Assembly: GCA_017509245.1 (NCBI GenBank)
Contig: JAFWQC010000110.1
Location: forward strand, 1 to 60,940
Source: Clostridiales bacterium
GTDB lineage: Bacteria > Bacillota > Clostridia > Saccharofermentanales > Saccharofermentanaceae
Reading direction: 5' to 3'
DNA length: 60,940 nt
Shown here: positions 53,283 to 60,940 of the stretch, piece after piece
How the letters are laid out: every line of letters starts with the position of its first letter
Position numbering within the stretch: position 1 is the stretch's first letter
Notes under the pieces: model-generated
What the model was told of the DNA's origin: nothing
The model's input: the letters and a program-made list of their open reading frames with translations, nothing else
Databases searched by the model: none
Program-made: the position numbers and the translations under genes

Positions 53283-54659
53283 TTATTCGATCTTTGTGCC
53301 GCACTCAGGGCAGAACTTAGGCATTACACCATCTGCAGGCTTCCAGCCGCACTTAGGGCAAGCTGTAGGAGCTGCTGCAGGCTGAGGCTGTCCGCAATTG
53401 CCGCAGAACTTACCTGTGTTGCCTGTCTGACCGCAGGAGCATGTCCAGCCTGCTGCGGGAGCTACGGGAGCGGGCTGAGGCTGGCCGCAATTTCCACAGA
53501 ACTTACCTGTGTTGCCTGTCTGGCCGCAAGAGCATGTCCAGCCTGCTGGTGCGGGTGCGCCTACAGGTGCTGCTGTCTGACCGGCGAAGAAACCTGTCTG
53601 GGGCTGACCCTGGTTAGCCTGAACAGTATTGAGAGCTGCTGCTGTAGCGTTATTTCCGCCAACTGCGCCCATCATGCCGAGACCCATGAAGCCGTTAACT
53701 GCGCCGTTAGCGTTAGCACCGGCATTCTTCATAGCCTCTGTCTGGCCGAGAGCAACTGCTGCACCGAGAGCTGCCTGATCAGAACCATAGAGCTTAGCCT
53801 CATCGACCTTCTCGATTCTTTCACGGGACTTATCGTCAGGTGTAACGGAAGCAATAGCAACTGTCTCTACGACGATACCTCTCTTCTGGAGCCATTCGTC
53901 ATCAAGGCAATCCTGCATGTATCTGCGGAATTCGCCCTGCTTTGAAGGCAGTGTTGAGAACATGATGCCGTTCGGGTAAGGGCCGCCGCACTTGTTGAGT
54001 GTTTCTGTAATGTTGTCAAGGAACTCGAGACGGGGCTGCTGAGGCTTAGCGGGTGTACCCATGAAGTCTGCAACTGTGTACTCGTCTCTTACGTTACCGA
54101 CGATGTTTCTGAAGAATGTGATCGGGTTCTCTACTCTGAACGAGAAAGTACCGTTCAAACGGATGTAGATGTTACGATACTCCGGGTCTGCATAAGGTAC
54201 CGGTGAAGGTGTACCAAAGTTCTGATTCATCATCTCGAGCTTGTTTACAAAGTAAACTCTCTGCTGCTGCTGAATCTCTCCGCCCATCTTCATACGGTTC
54301 CAAACGTCGCCGATAGACTGCTTTAAGTTCTCACCAAAGTTCTTGTTTGCAAGAACTGAAGGTGCAGTGGATGTATCCCACTTATATGCGCCTGCATCGG
54401 ATACTACATCAACGATCTCGCCGTTGTTAACGAGAAGGCAGAAGCATCCCTCAGGTACGTTGATAACGGAGCCGTTGGAAATAACTTCGGAATTACCCTT
54501 GTTTCTTCCTCTCTCCATCTTGTTGGCACCCTTCTTGACAAGGATTTCCTGGCCTAAGGAATCCTGAGTGAAGAACTCAAGATATTGATCCTGGATCTGG
54601 CTGGAAATTGAATCAAATGTTGTGCCTGCAACATTCTTGATTAAGCTAATCAATCCCAT
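53283..54659 (-). CDS. SPFH-domain protein with three C-terminal zinc ribbons (YdjI-like)
   Basis: A 458-residue protein. Residues 1-300 form the SPFH-like domain of the virion-core-like/YdjI group (QDQYLEFFTQDSLGQEILVKKG, NVPEGCFCLLVNNGEIVDVV). A Gly/Ala/Asn-rich linker follows. The last 86 residues hold three zinc ribbons. The first two (373-397 and 404-428) are identical over 25 residues and begin GWTCSCGQ; the third (434-458) has CPKCG and CPECG. B. subtilis YdjI acts with membrane stress proteins, but no pspA homologue is next to this gene. It has its own promoter and terminator. Confidence 0.87.
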   Translation of the reverse strand: MGLISLIKNVAGTTFDSISSQIQDQYLEFFTQDSLGQEILVKKGANKMERGRNKGNSEVISNGSVINVPEGCFCLLVNNGEIVDVVSDAGAYKWDTSTAPSVLANKNFGENLKQSIGDVWNRMKMGGEIQQQQRVYFVNKLEMMNQNFGTPSPVPYADPEYRNIYIRLNGTFSFRVENPITFFRNIVGNVRDEYTVADFMGTPAKPQQPRLEFLDNITETLNKCGGPYPNGIMFSTLPSKQGEFRRYMQDCLDDEWLQKRGIVVETVAIASVTPDDKSRERIEKVDEAKLYGSDQAALGAAVALGQTEAMKNAGANANGAVNGFMGLGMMGAVGGNNATAAALNTVQANQGQPQTGFFAGQTAAPVGAPAPAGWTCSCGQTGNTGKFCGNCGQPQPAPVAPAAGWTCSCGQTGNTGKFCGNCGQPQPAAAPTACPKCGWKPADGVMPKFCPECGTKIE

Positions 54660-54707
54660 ATTAATATTCCTCCTAGGTACTTGGTCGAAATCTCTCCGCC
54701 AAGAAAA

Positions 54708-54736
54708 ATAATATCATTTTTTTGAGAAAACAACAA
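54708..54736 (-). promoter_or_regulatory. Sigma-A promoter of the SPFH gene
   Basis: TTGTTG (54731-54736) and TATTAT (54708-54713) on the minus strand with 17 bases between. Confidence 0.68.
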
Positions 54737-54762
54737 TAAATTTGGTGCTTTCAAAACACGAT

Positions 54763-55440
54763 TTAATAAGCGTAGAATATCCTTCTTCTCATTCTGAAAA
54801 GTTCACCTGTCTTAAGCGTTCCCTCAAGGATCTCCACGTCTTCCATCACGCAGTTTGCCACAAGCGGAATGCCCGTGATCTTCGAAGCCTCAAGTATCTT
54901 CTCCTCACCTTCGGCGAGCATCGCCGCAGTCGTCTCCTCGAGAAGATTCGTGTTGTTGATATATCCGTCGATCTTAAATCCCGCCGCAGCCGAGAGTTCA
55001 TTAGTCATTATCGCTATCTGCTCAGGATCTGACGTGAACGGCCTTAAGCTGTTGACCGCCATGTAGATCGCGGCATCGGTATTTTCGATCCTCTTCTTCA
55101 AAGATCCTAATACGAGAGCTCCCATGTCCTCTCCGCCGATATCGAAAATTCCCCGGTATGATTCATCGTCAAAGATGACATACATATCAGGCGGAAGCAC
55201 GGGCGCATCAACATTGGAACCTGCGTACAAAGGCGTTACGAGTCTTACTCCCGCCTCTTCAAGGACAGATGCGCAGTCCGACGACCGGTAGAACGGATTT
55301 ACGATGTCGAGATCCGCAATAAGCAGCTTCTGATCCGGCAGCGCTTCACGCTGGCTGAGAGCCATGTTGACTGCGATCTCGGATTTGCCGCTTCCGTATG
55401 CTCCGATTATTATGCTTAAACGGTGATCAAGATAAAACAT
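54763..55440 (-). CDS. P-loop ATPase of unknown function, coupled to an ABC exporter
   Basis: A 225-residue protein with Walker A IIIGAYGSGKSEIAVNMAL and the segment IADLDIVNPFYRSSD, recalling ParA/MinD-like or CobQ-type P-loop proteins. A Walker-B-like stretch IFDIGGEDMGALVLG follows. No membrane helix is seen. Its ATG shares one base with the stop of the ABC permease gene (TAATG). A role with the transporter is suggested by this coupling only. Confidence 0.75.
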   Translation of the reverse strand: MFYLDHRLSIIIGAYGSGKSEIAVNMALSQREALPDQKLLIADLDIVNPFYRSSDCASVLEEAGVRLVTPLYAGSNVDAPVLPPDMYVIFDDESYRGIFDIGGEDMGALVLGSLKKRIENTDAAIYMAVNSLRPFTSDPEQIAIMTNELSAAAGFKIDGYINNTNLLEETTAAMLAEGEEKILEASKITGIPLVANCVMEDVEILEGTLKTGELFRMRRRIFYAY

Positions 55441-56522
55441 TAGAACAGATTCTTCTTTCTAAAGATAATATAGCCGCTTCCGACGATTACCAGAATATAC
55501 AACAGGGATCTGCCTATATACATGAGGTTCATCGTCGAATAGCTGATACGCATCGAATCGATCTTCTTAAGATCCTTTTCGGTAAGTCTGGAACCGTCGG
55601 TTGTGTATCCGCCGCCCCAATACTTGTTTATGAAATTACCGGTGAAATCAATCTCATCCTGATATTCAGCGTTTCCGTTGATTAACTGGGTCACATCGGC
55701 ACCGTAATCGCCGTTAAAACCGAGATTGGTAATGACGTAAACGGGATGACAGAACTTCCATCCGAATTGCGCATAGGAATCAGTAGTATATTGCTTTTTC
55801 AGGAGTTTAATATCGTCTTTCGAATATTCATCGTGTTTAACCAATTCATCATACGCATCATCTCTTACGGCGACATAATCCTTTATGGTCTTTGCAGGAA
55901 GATTATACATACCGACAAAGGCCGTAAGCGTAGACATTACGACAACGGTAATAATCGATAAGATTATCGGCATTGCACGTCTTCTGAATATCAGTGAGAG
56001 AACAGTAAAAGAAACTGTTAATACCAGCAGGACGATAATTGCCGTACCCAAACGGGTTATCATCTCACCTCCGTTTAAATCTACGCCGATACCCGTGACC
56101 AAGAGACCGAGCAGAGCTGATCCGATGTAGACAACGCAAAGCGCGACCGTAGCAGCAATCTGGGCAACCAGGTATGAGAAGAAGATCGATGTTCTGGAAT
56201 GACCTGCAATGATCTTGTTCCTTACGATACCGTCAGTGAAATCCCTTCCCACATGAAGACATATAAACAAAGCCAGGAACTTGGGAAGATCGTTTATAAA
56301 ACCGACTGTCAAAAGCCAGGTTATATACTGAGTCTCGGAACTGCCCATACCAAGTTCTGCGAAGGATACTCCGGCCTCTCTCGTTACCACGCCTAAAAGG
56401 ATCCTGAGCAACAAGATTACAAGTATCGGCCAGGCAATGCAGTAAATTCCCACGATCCTGAAGAAAATACTCTTGCGGAGACGTCTGAATTCAAATTTCA
56501 ATAACTCAAGCATGCGACTCAC
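55440..56522 (-). CDS. ABC-2 type exporter permease
   Basis: A 360-residue membrane protein. It has one N-terminal helix, a cluster of about four helices between residues 60 and 220 and a last helix near 340-355. A large outer loop of about 120 residues lies before the last helix. The layout matches ABC-2 permeases of the bacitracin or lantibiotic exporter type. It overlaps the ATPase gene by 17 bases and the P-loop gene by one. Confidence 0.85.
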   Translation of the reverse strand: MSRMLELLKFEFRRLRKSIFFRIVGIYCIAWPILVILLLRILLGVVTREAGVSFAELGMGSSETQYITWLLTVGFINDLPKFLALFICLHVGRDFTDGIVRNKIIAGHSRTSIFFSYLVAQIAATVALCVVYIGSALLGLLVTGIGVDLNGGEMITRLGTAIIVLLVLTVSFTVLSLIFRRRAMPIILSIITVVVMSTLTAFVGMYNLPAKTIKDYVAVRDDAYDELVKHDEYSKDDIKLLKKQYTTDSYAQFGWKFCHPVYVITNLGFNGDYGADVTQLINGNAEYQDEIDFTGNFINKYWGGGYTTDGSRLTEKDLKKIDSMRISYSTMNLMYIGRSLLYILVIVGSGYIIFRKKNLF

Positions 56523-57414
56523 CTCCTACAAGATTTACAAAGTAGGTCTCAAGGTCAGTCTCCTTGGTGACGACACGGGCAATATTGACTCCCGCATTAT
56601 TTGCTTCAAGAACGATATTGGTGAGGTTGTAATAGCCCTTTGCATGTACAACGCCTGTCTCTTTGTCATATCTGGCAATAAGACCTTTGGCATTGAGAAT
56701 GGGCAGCAGAGCCATGGGATTTCCGGTATAAAATTCCGTATGGAGTCCGCCTGCGTCTTCCAAAGCCTCAGACTTGATCTCTTTTACGACTCTTCCGCCC
56801 TCAACGAACGCAAAATCCGTCGCAAGCTTGGAAAGCTCGGAAAGGATGTGACTCGATATGATGACCGTAACACCCTTTTCTTTATTGAGCGATATCAGAA
56901 GGTCTCTGATCTGTATGATTCCCTGAGGGTCAAGACCGTTAATGGGCTCATCAAGGATAAGCACTTCAGGATTGCCTGCCATGGCCATCGCGATTCCGAG
57001 TCTCTGGCGCATACCCAGAGAGAACTTACCGGCTTTCTTCTTGCCTGTATCGGCAAGGCCGACAAATTCAAGAAGTTTGTCTACCGAATCATCAACCTTG
57101 AGTCCGATATTAATGTATTGATAGATAAGATTATCCTTTGCCGAAGCATTTGAATAGATCGAAGGAAGTTCAACGAGAGCTCCCACATTACCTAATTTCT
57201 TATTATCAAAACCATATTCGACCATGCCTTTGGTAGGCTTCTGAAGACCGGACATGATCCTCATTATCGTGGTCTTTCCTGCACCGTTCCTGCCGACAAG
57301 GCCATAAATGGAACCCCTGGGAACGGTAAAGCTCATAGAATCAAGAGCTTTGAACTTACCGTATTCTTTAGATACGTCAGTTACTTTAAGAATGTATTCA
57401 ACGTTATCCGGCAC
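56506..57414 (-). CDS. ABC exporter ATPase (BcrA-like)
   Basis: A 302-residue nucleotide-binding subunit. It has Walker A GLVGRNGAGKTTIMR, the signature FSLGMRQRLGIAMA and Walker B VLILDEPINGLDP. The H-loop ISSHILSEL is intact. A C-terminal ~80-residue extension is typical of drug or lantibiotic export ATPases. It forms one transcript with the permease and the P-loop gene. The exported substrate is unknown. Confidence 0.93.
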   Translation of the reverse strand: MPDNVEYILKVTDVSKEYGKFKALDSMSFTVPRGSIYGLVGRNGAGKTTIMRIMSGLQKPTKGMVEYGFDNKKLGNVGALVELPSIYSNASAKDNLIYQYINIGLKVDDSVDKLLEFVGLADTGKKKAGKFSLGMRQRLGIAMAMAGNPEVLILDEPINGLDPQGIIQIRDLLISLNKEKGVTVIISSHILSELSKLATDFAFVEGGRVVKEIKSEALEDAGGLHTEFYTGNPMALLPILNAKGLIARYDKETGVVHAKGYYNLTNIVLEANNAGVNIARVVTKETDLETYFVNLVGGESHA

Positions 57415-57472
57415 AAATATATCTCCTTATTTTCCATAGTTAACAGAAGCACACAGCTCTGTACCGGGATAC

Positions 57473-57481
57473 ATTATACCA
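57473..57481 (-). promoter_or_regulatory. Extended -10 promoter of the ABC operon
   Basis: The minus strand reads TGGTATAAT, an extended -10 box, about 60 bases before the ATPase start. No good -35 is seen. Confidence 0.55.
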
Positions 57482-57512
57482 AATGAGGAGCAGGCGTAAT
57501 CTTAACAGTGCC

Positions 57513-58139
57513 TTAATTCTTTGTGATCTTTCCGGCGCGTTCGCCGATGACAACTGCAGCAACAAGCTTTACGGCATCAGGGATAAGGAACGGCAATACG
57601 CACCATCCCATTACCGTTGCGAGTCCGACGGGGCCGGTCCGGGACGCATATATGGTCATAAACCAGACTACACCCACCACATACATGATGATCTCAAAGA
57701 TAACGGAGTTGACCGCACCGAAGATCCAGGTCTTTACTGTTGAGGTCATGAGTTTTCTGAAGATAAGCTTTTCGAGCACCCAGTATACGAGCGCCGCGAA
57801 AATAAAACCTATACGAAAGCCCCCTGTCGGTCCGGCGAATGAGACTAATCCGCCCTTAAACCCCGCGAAAACAGGAAGTCCGCACGCGCCCATCAGGAGA
57901 TAGACCAGTATGGACAATGTTCCCCTTCTGCCGCCGCACGTGAGCATGACGGCCAGGATGGCCATGGTCTGCAAAGTAAACGGCACAGGACCTATCGGAA
58001 TACTGATCCATGAACATACGGTAATGAGGGCTGCCGAGATTGAAATGAGGACGAGGTCGTAGATAAAGGTCCTGTTGCGGGATGCCTTGGAGGCTGAAGT
58101 GCTTGTATTTGTTTTTGTATTTGCGCTTGTATCAGACAT
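57513..58139 (-). CDS. bioY: Biotin transporter S component BioY
   Basis: The substrate-binding membrane part of an ECF biotin transporter. The 208-residue protein has a hydrophilic Ser/Thr/Asn start of about 25 residues, then six helices. Family motifs are ISIPIGPVPFTLQTM and YLLMGACGLPVFAGFKGG with FAGPTGGFRIGF. No ecfA or ecfT genes are adjacent, so it may use a shared energising module. A TTG ten codons upstream lies in the operator, so ATG at 58139 is chosen. A candidate BirA site covers the start, which implies repression by biotin. Confidence 0.93.
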   Translation of the reverse strand: MSDTSANTKTNTSTSASKASRNRTFIYDLVLISISAALITVCSWISIPIGPVPFTLQTMAILAVMLTCGGRRGTLSILVYLLMGACGLPVFAGFKGGLVSFAGPTGGFRIGFIFAALVYWVLEKLIFRKLMTSTVKTWIFGAVNSVIFEIIMYVVGVVWFMTIYASRTGPVGLATVMGWCVLPFLIPDAVKLVAAVVIGERAGKITKN

Positions 58140-58169
58140 TGTAAACTCGTTTTCGTTTTTAGTTGACAA
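58139..58169 (-). promoter_or_regulatory. Candidate BirA (biotin repressor) operator of bioY
   Basis: On the minus strand TTGTCAAC (58162-58169) and GTTTACAA (58139-58146) are inverted half sites 15 bases apart. This matches the known BirA pattern TTGTTAAC-N14/15-GTTAACAA with one change per half. It sits just after the -10 box and reaches the start codon. Confidence 0.78.
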
Positions 58170-58174
58170 TCGAA

Positions 58175-58203
58175 AGTTTACTCTTCTGTCCTCACAAATT
58201 CAA
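58175..58203 (-). promoter_or_regulatory. Sigma-A promoter of bioY
   Basis: TTGAAT (58198-58203) and TAAACT (58175-58180) on the minus strand with 17 bases between. The start would fall in the BirA operator. Confidence 0.6.
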
Positions 58204-58211
58204 CCGCTAAA

Positions 58212-59207
58212 TTAAAACTGATATTTTGGCCAGATGCCCTTCTTATCGTGGGTATGCTCAGGAAGCTGATAGAGGTCGTGGCCAGGATAGTCGTTGCCCT
58301 CGACGATGACCGGTCCGTCAGGTGTAATGCAGACGTCCCAGCCGATAAAGCCAACCTGCGGAACGACCATTGCCGCCTTCGTGCACATCTCCAATACCTG
58401 ATCCCACATAGGGAAAACGAAGCCCTTGAAGACAGCTCCCGTCATAGGATGCTTCTCGTAAAGGACCTTGGTCTTATCTATCGGGAAATCAGTTATCTCA
58501 CCGGTCTTCTCATCAACAGGAGCAGTCATGCCGCCATTGTTGAAGTTATCCACGCTGTGACCGTAGTTGCCGAATCTGCAGCAGGCACTGGCGACATGGA
58601 CCTTGCCGTCCCTTTGGATGGTAACCAGTCTGACCGTATTGATAGCATAAGGATAGATAGCGCTTACAGCAGGATGCTGGACGATCACTTCCTCAAAGAA
58701 GTGCGGGCGCTCCTGATTTACAAGGCGCTCATAGATATCTTCAGCCTTCTCCTTCTTACAGTCGATCTTCTCAACGGTCTTGCCGCATGAACCGAGATCA
58801 GCCTTGGCAATAAGGAAATCGTGGCTGTTGATGAAGTCTAATACTTCCTGCTTGTTGTCTTTCCTGATCTCAAGCCACTTGCGTCCCAGGAATTCGCCGA
58901 AAAGCTTATTGAATTCGATCTTGTTATCGATAAGATCCGTATATGCAGGATCGTTATATCTCTTTACGAGATCATAGTTGCGTCCTCTGGTGATGTAGGT
59001 GTCACGCTCAGCATCCGTGAGATTGTACATCTCGTAGAGCCAGTAATCCATGTAACCTGCGCCGAACTTTCTTCCGCAGTGGATCATATCGAAAAATATC
59101 CACACGCGGGACTTACCCGACTTCTCGTGGATATCCTTGATCTTGGCATTCATCGCCTTATAGTCCATGCGCGTAACGCGCCTTATCAGATACTTTATGT
59201 TTGGCAT
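58212..59207 (-). CDS. Sugar-transfer associated ATP-grasp family protein
   Basis: A 331-residue protein of the ATPgrasp_ST type. Its N-terminal pattern, MPNIKYLIRRVTRMDYKAM then SRVWIFFDMIHCGRKFGAG and YMDYWLYEMYNL, is typical of the group. The ATP-grasp core has FLIAKADLGSCGK, INTVRLVTIQRDGKV and FIGWDVCITPDGPVIVEGN. These enzymes are often found with polysaccharide genes, and they ligate an acid to an amine or sugar using ATP; the substrate here is unknown. The start follows family alignment, because no ribosome binding site is seen. Upstream TTG and ATG codons are possible but lie in the promoter area. Confidence 0.85.
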   Translation of the reverse strand: MPNIKYLIRRVTRMDYKAMNAKIKDIHEKSGKSRVWIFFDMIHCGRKFGAGYMDYWLYEMYNLTDAERDTYITRGRNYDLVKRYNDPAYTDLIDNKIEFNKLFGEFLGRKWLEIRKDNKQEVLDFINSHDFLIAKADLGSCGKTVEKIDCKKEKAEDIYERLVNQERPHFFEEVIVQHPAVSAIYPYAINTVRLVTIQRDGKVHVASACCRFGNYGHSVDNFNNGGMTAPVDEKTGEITDFPIDKTKVLYEKHPMTGAVFKGFVFPMWDQVLEMCTKAAMVVPQVGFIGWDVCITPDGPVIVEGNDYPGHDLYQLPEHTHDKKGIWPKYQF

Positions 59208-59213
59208 AGGAGA

Positions 59214-59243
59214 ATTATAATACAACATTCCATTTTTTGTTAA
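59214..59243 (-). promoter_or_regulatory. Possible promoter of the ATP-grasp gene
   Basis: TTAACA (59238-59243) and TATAAT (59214-59219) on the minus strand with 18 bases between. The predicted start falls at or next to the ATG at 59207. Confidence 0.5.
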
Positions 59244-59261
59244 ATCCCCAACCGCCAACAG

Positions 59262-59448
59262 CTCGATTACCGCAAGCAAGTTGCTCGCTTCTTTGTTAAT
59301 TTGTTATATTCCTTCGCTGACGCTCAGGACATAGCCAAATCGCTCGCATCCCTTATTTACGGAAATCTCGGTATTGCCTGGTTTTGGAGCAAGCTCCAAA
59401 CCAGTCAACACCTCGATTCCCGCAAGCAAGTTGCTCACTTCTTTGTTA
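59262..59448 (+). repeat. Two 37-bp direct repeats 150 bp apart
   Basis: 59262-59298 and 59412-59448 are 37-base copies with two differences. Each contains the palindrome AGCAAGTTGCT and ends with CTTCTTTGTTA. The second copy runs into TATAAT in front of ddh. Between them lies a hairpin TTGGAGC/GCTCCAA. Confidence 0.85.
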
Positions 59449-59515
59449 TAATGTCGTCTGAATATAATTAATGAGCAGTTTCCGCTGCTTAGAACCTCAA
59501 GGAGGATTTTCACAT

Positions 59516-60502
59516 ATGGCAATCAGAATAGGTATTTTGGGCTACGGCAACCTCGCCAAGGGCGTTGAGCTCGCTATCCGTCAGAACCCTGACATGGAGC
59601 TTGCTGCTGTTTTTACAAGAAGAGACCCTTCCACAGTAAAGACGATTACCGAGGGAGTTACCGTTGTTCCTTCATTTGAAGCGGCTGAATGGAAGGACAA
59701 GATCGATGTCCTCGTGATCTGCGGCGGTTCAGCAACAGACCTTCCCACTCAGACACCTGAATTTGCATCAATGTTCAATGTAATCGACAGCTTTGACACC
59801 CACGCGAAGATCCCTGAGCATTTCGCAAATGTTGATAAGGCTGCATCAGGAAGCAATCACACTGCTCTTATCTCCGGCGGCTGGGATCCCGGCATGTTTT
59901 CGATCAACCGTCTTTACGGCAGCTGCATCCTTCCCGAAGGCAAAGATTACACATTCTGGGGCAAGGGCGTTTCGCAGGGCCACTCAGATGCCATCAGAAG
60001 AGTTCCCGGTGTTAAGAACGGCAAGCAGTACACGATCCCTGTCGAGAGTGCTCTTGAGGCAGTAAGATCCGGCTCCGAGCCTGAACTCACAACACGCCAG
60101 AAGCACACAAGAGAGTGCTTCGTAGTTGCAGAAGAAGGCGCTGACCTTGCATTGATCGAGAAGACCATCAAGGAAATGCCCAATTACTTTGCAGATTACG
60201 ACACGACAGTTCACTTCATCTCTGAAGAGGAATTCATAAGAGACCACTCAAGGATCAACCACGGCGGCTTCGTTTTCCGCACAGGCAAGACTGGCGCTAA
60301 CGGCGAGAACAAGCACGTTATCGAATATTCACTGAAGCTTGACTCCAACCCTGAGTTCACGGGTTCTGTCCTCACGGCTTATGCACGTGCCATCTACCGT
60401 CTCTCTCAGAAGGGAGACTACGGCTGCAAGACAGTTTTCGATATCGCACCCACACTCCTCTCACCTTTGTCAGGCGAGGATCTGAGAGCTCACTTGCTGT
60501 AA
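59516..60502 (+). CDS. ddh: meso-Diaminopimelate dehydrogenase
   Basis: NADPH-dependent one-step conversion of tetrahydrodipicolinate to meso-diaminopimelate for lysine and peptidoglycan. The 328-residue protein has the Rossmann loop IRIGILGYGNLAKGVE, the segment FTRRDPSTVKT for NADPH selection, ICGGSATDLPTQTPEFA, GGWDPGMFSINR and WGKGVSQGHSDAIRRV for substrate binding. The frame is open upstream to 59471, but AGGAGG lies nine bases before this ATG and the length then fits the family. Confidence 0.97.
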   Translation: MAIRIGILGYGNLAKGVELAIRQNPDMELAAVFTRRDPSTVKTITEGVTVVPSFEAAEWKDKIDVLVICGGSATDLPTQTPEFASMFNVIDSFDTHAKIPEHFANVDKAASGSNHTALISGGWDPGMFSINRLYGSCILPEGKDYTFWGKGVSQGHSDAIRRVPGVKNGKQYTIPVESALEAVRSGSEPELTTRQKHTRECFVVAEEGADLALIEKTIKEMPNYFADYDTTVHFISEEEFIRDHSRINHGGFVFRTGKTGANGENKHVIEYSLKLDSNPEFTGSVLTAYARAIYRLSQKGDYGCKTVFDIAPTLLSPLSGEDLRAHLL

Positions 60503-60593
60503 TCCCGAAAATTACAGCACGGCGTCCGCAGGCTTTGCTTCGTGTAAAGAGTTTGACGGGCGGCCGATATACAAAAGAGTTGAATATAAAGAT

Positions 60594-60625
60594 GACCCCG
60601 GAAGTAAGACATATCTTCCGGGGTC
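60594..60625 (+). terminator. Hairpin terminator after ddh
   Basis: GACCCCGGAAG (60594-60604) pairs perfectly with CTTCCGGGGTC (60615-60625). The T tract after it is weak (GCTCTATTC). Confidence 0.7.
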
Positions 60626-60665
60626 GCTCTATTCATGATTGTTTTTTGGGATACTCAACTCACCG

Positions 60666-60805
60666 TTCGGCAAAATCCAACTTCATATCCAACATTTTGG
60701 GCTGAAAAACTTGGACAAAATGTTGGAATTCGGCAAAATCCAACTTTAAATCCAACATTTCCGGGCAAAAAACTTGGACAAAATGTTGGAATTCGACAAA
60801 ATCCA
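60666..60805 (+). repeat. 63-bp tandem array of CCAAC-type hairpin units
   Basis: TTCGGCAAAATCC starts at 60666 and 60729, and a third start TTCGACAAAATCC at 60792, giving a period of exactly 63. Each full unit holds TCCAACATTT with AAATGTTGGA arms around a loop that contains GGGC and CTTGGAC. It is the reverse complement of the unit at 8694-8735. Confidence 0.88.
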
Positions 60806-60859
60806 GTCAAGTCCAAAGTTTTGTGTAAATTCAATCCTTCGTATAATTTGTAAACTTTT

Positions 60860-60904
60860 GCAAACAACTCTGAGTGGAGCGTAGCGGAACGAGGAGTTGT
60901 TTGC
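60860..60904 (+). repeat. Imperfect palindrome near the right edge
   Basis: GCAAACAACTC (60860-60870) pairs perfectly with GAGTTGTTTGC (60894-60904). The 23-base loop is purine-rich (GAGTGGAGCGTAGCGGAACG). Confidence 0.75.
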
Positions 60905-60940
60905 AGCGCGCCTCGTTCAATGCTCTTAAGCCACCAGAAC

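Larger units (their letters stand above)
60503..60940. other. 438-bp right-edge intergenic region
   Basis: No credible gene. It contains the ddh terminator (60594-60625), a tandem array of CCAAC-type units (60666-60805) and an 11-bp hairpin (60860-60904). Confidence 0.8.

Noticed and set aside
58140..58169. TTG start of bioY at 58169
   Set aside because: It lies inside the candidate BirA operator and has no ribosome binding site.
60635..60867. Repetitive frames on both strands of the right-edge array
   Set aside because: The 63-bp period is a multiple of three, so repeats make artificial open frames on both strands.

Overview
The window looks like a piece of the chromosome of an anaerobic Firmicute of the class Clostridia. 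Supporting signs are the GlgC plus GlgD glycogen gene pair, YlxM next to Ffh, KhpA next to RpsP, an L20-type leader upstream of infC, a ferredoxin-type 2-oxoacid oxidoreductase, meso-diaminopimelate dehydrogenase, strong AGGAGG ribosome binding sites and clear sigma-A promoters (TTGACA-17-TATAAT type). Genus cannot be read from the sequence. Almost every gene lies on the minus strand; the exceptions are a lipoprotein, a phosphodiesterase, a tRNA and the dehydrogenase at the right end. No integrase, transposase, phage gene, CRISPR array or rRNA was found.

From left to right: a repeat-rich left edge (1-449); a ClpE-like AAA+ unfoldase coupled to uvrA; tRNA-Glu; citrate synthase; an rRNA methyltransferase; the infC-rpmI-rplT operon with its leader; rnhB, the ribosome GTPase rbgA, rplS and trmD, with trmD coupled to a two-TM zinc-ribbon protein; a plus-strand lipoprotein; then rimM, khpA, rpsP, ffh and ylxM. 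The usual rpsP-rimM-trmD-rplS block is therefore split by two unrelated genes. Next are a NUDIX hydrolase, a flavoredoxin, a GNAT-MGMT fusion and an orphan solute-binding lipoprotein, followed by tRNA-Thr.

The middle holds a purine cassette (purE, purF, purN, a PurO-like IMP cyclohydrolase and a stand-alone AICAR transformylase) and a glycogen operon (glgB, glgC, glgD, glgA and an intracellular GH13 amylase) under one promoter. A cytosolic LacI-like/GGDEF sensor lies just upstream of the glycogen operon. A 1778-residue membrane-anchored surface protein follows. The right part has a four-subunit 2-oxoacid:ferredoxin oxidoreductase, a TetR/CPBP pair, nagB, glmM, an SPFH protein with three zinc ribbons, an ABC exporter with a P-loop partner, a BirA-controlled bioY, an ATP-grasp enzyme and ddh.

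Two things deserve most attention. First, a superfamily of nested intergenic hairpin elements occurs at five or six loci. Two of its sequence families share the same loop skeleton while their stem bases change in a compensating way (CAAC/GTTG against CGAC/GTCG), which is a covariation signature of a conserved structure. Second, the purine cassette is unusual in two ways. PurF has Ser where the catalytic N-terminal Cys should be and has lost the HNGN oxyanion loop, while keeping its phosphoribosyltransferase and Fe-S residues. The usual bifunctional PurH is replaced by two separate proteins, one of archaeal PurO type.
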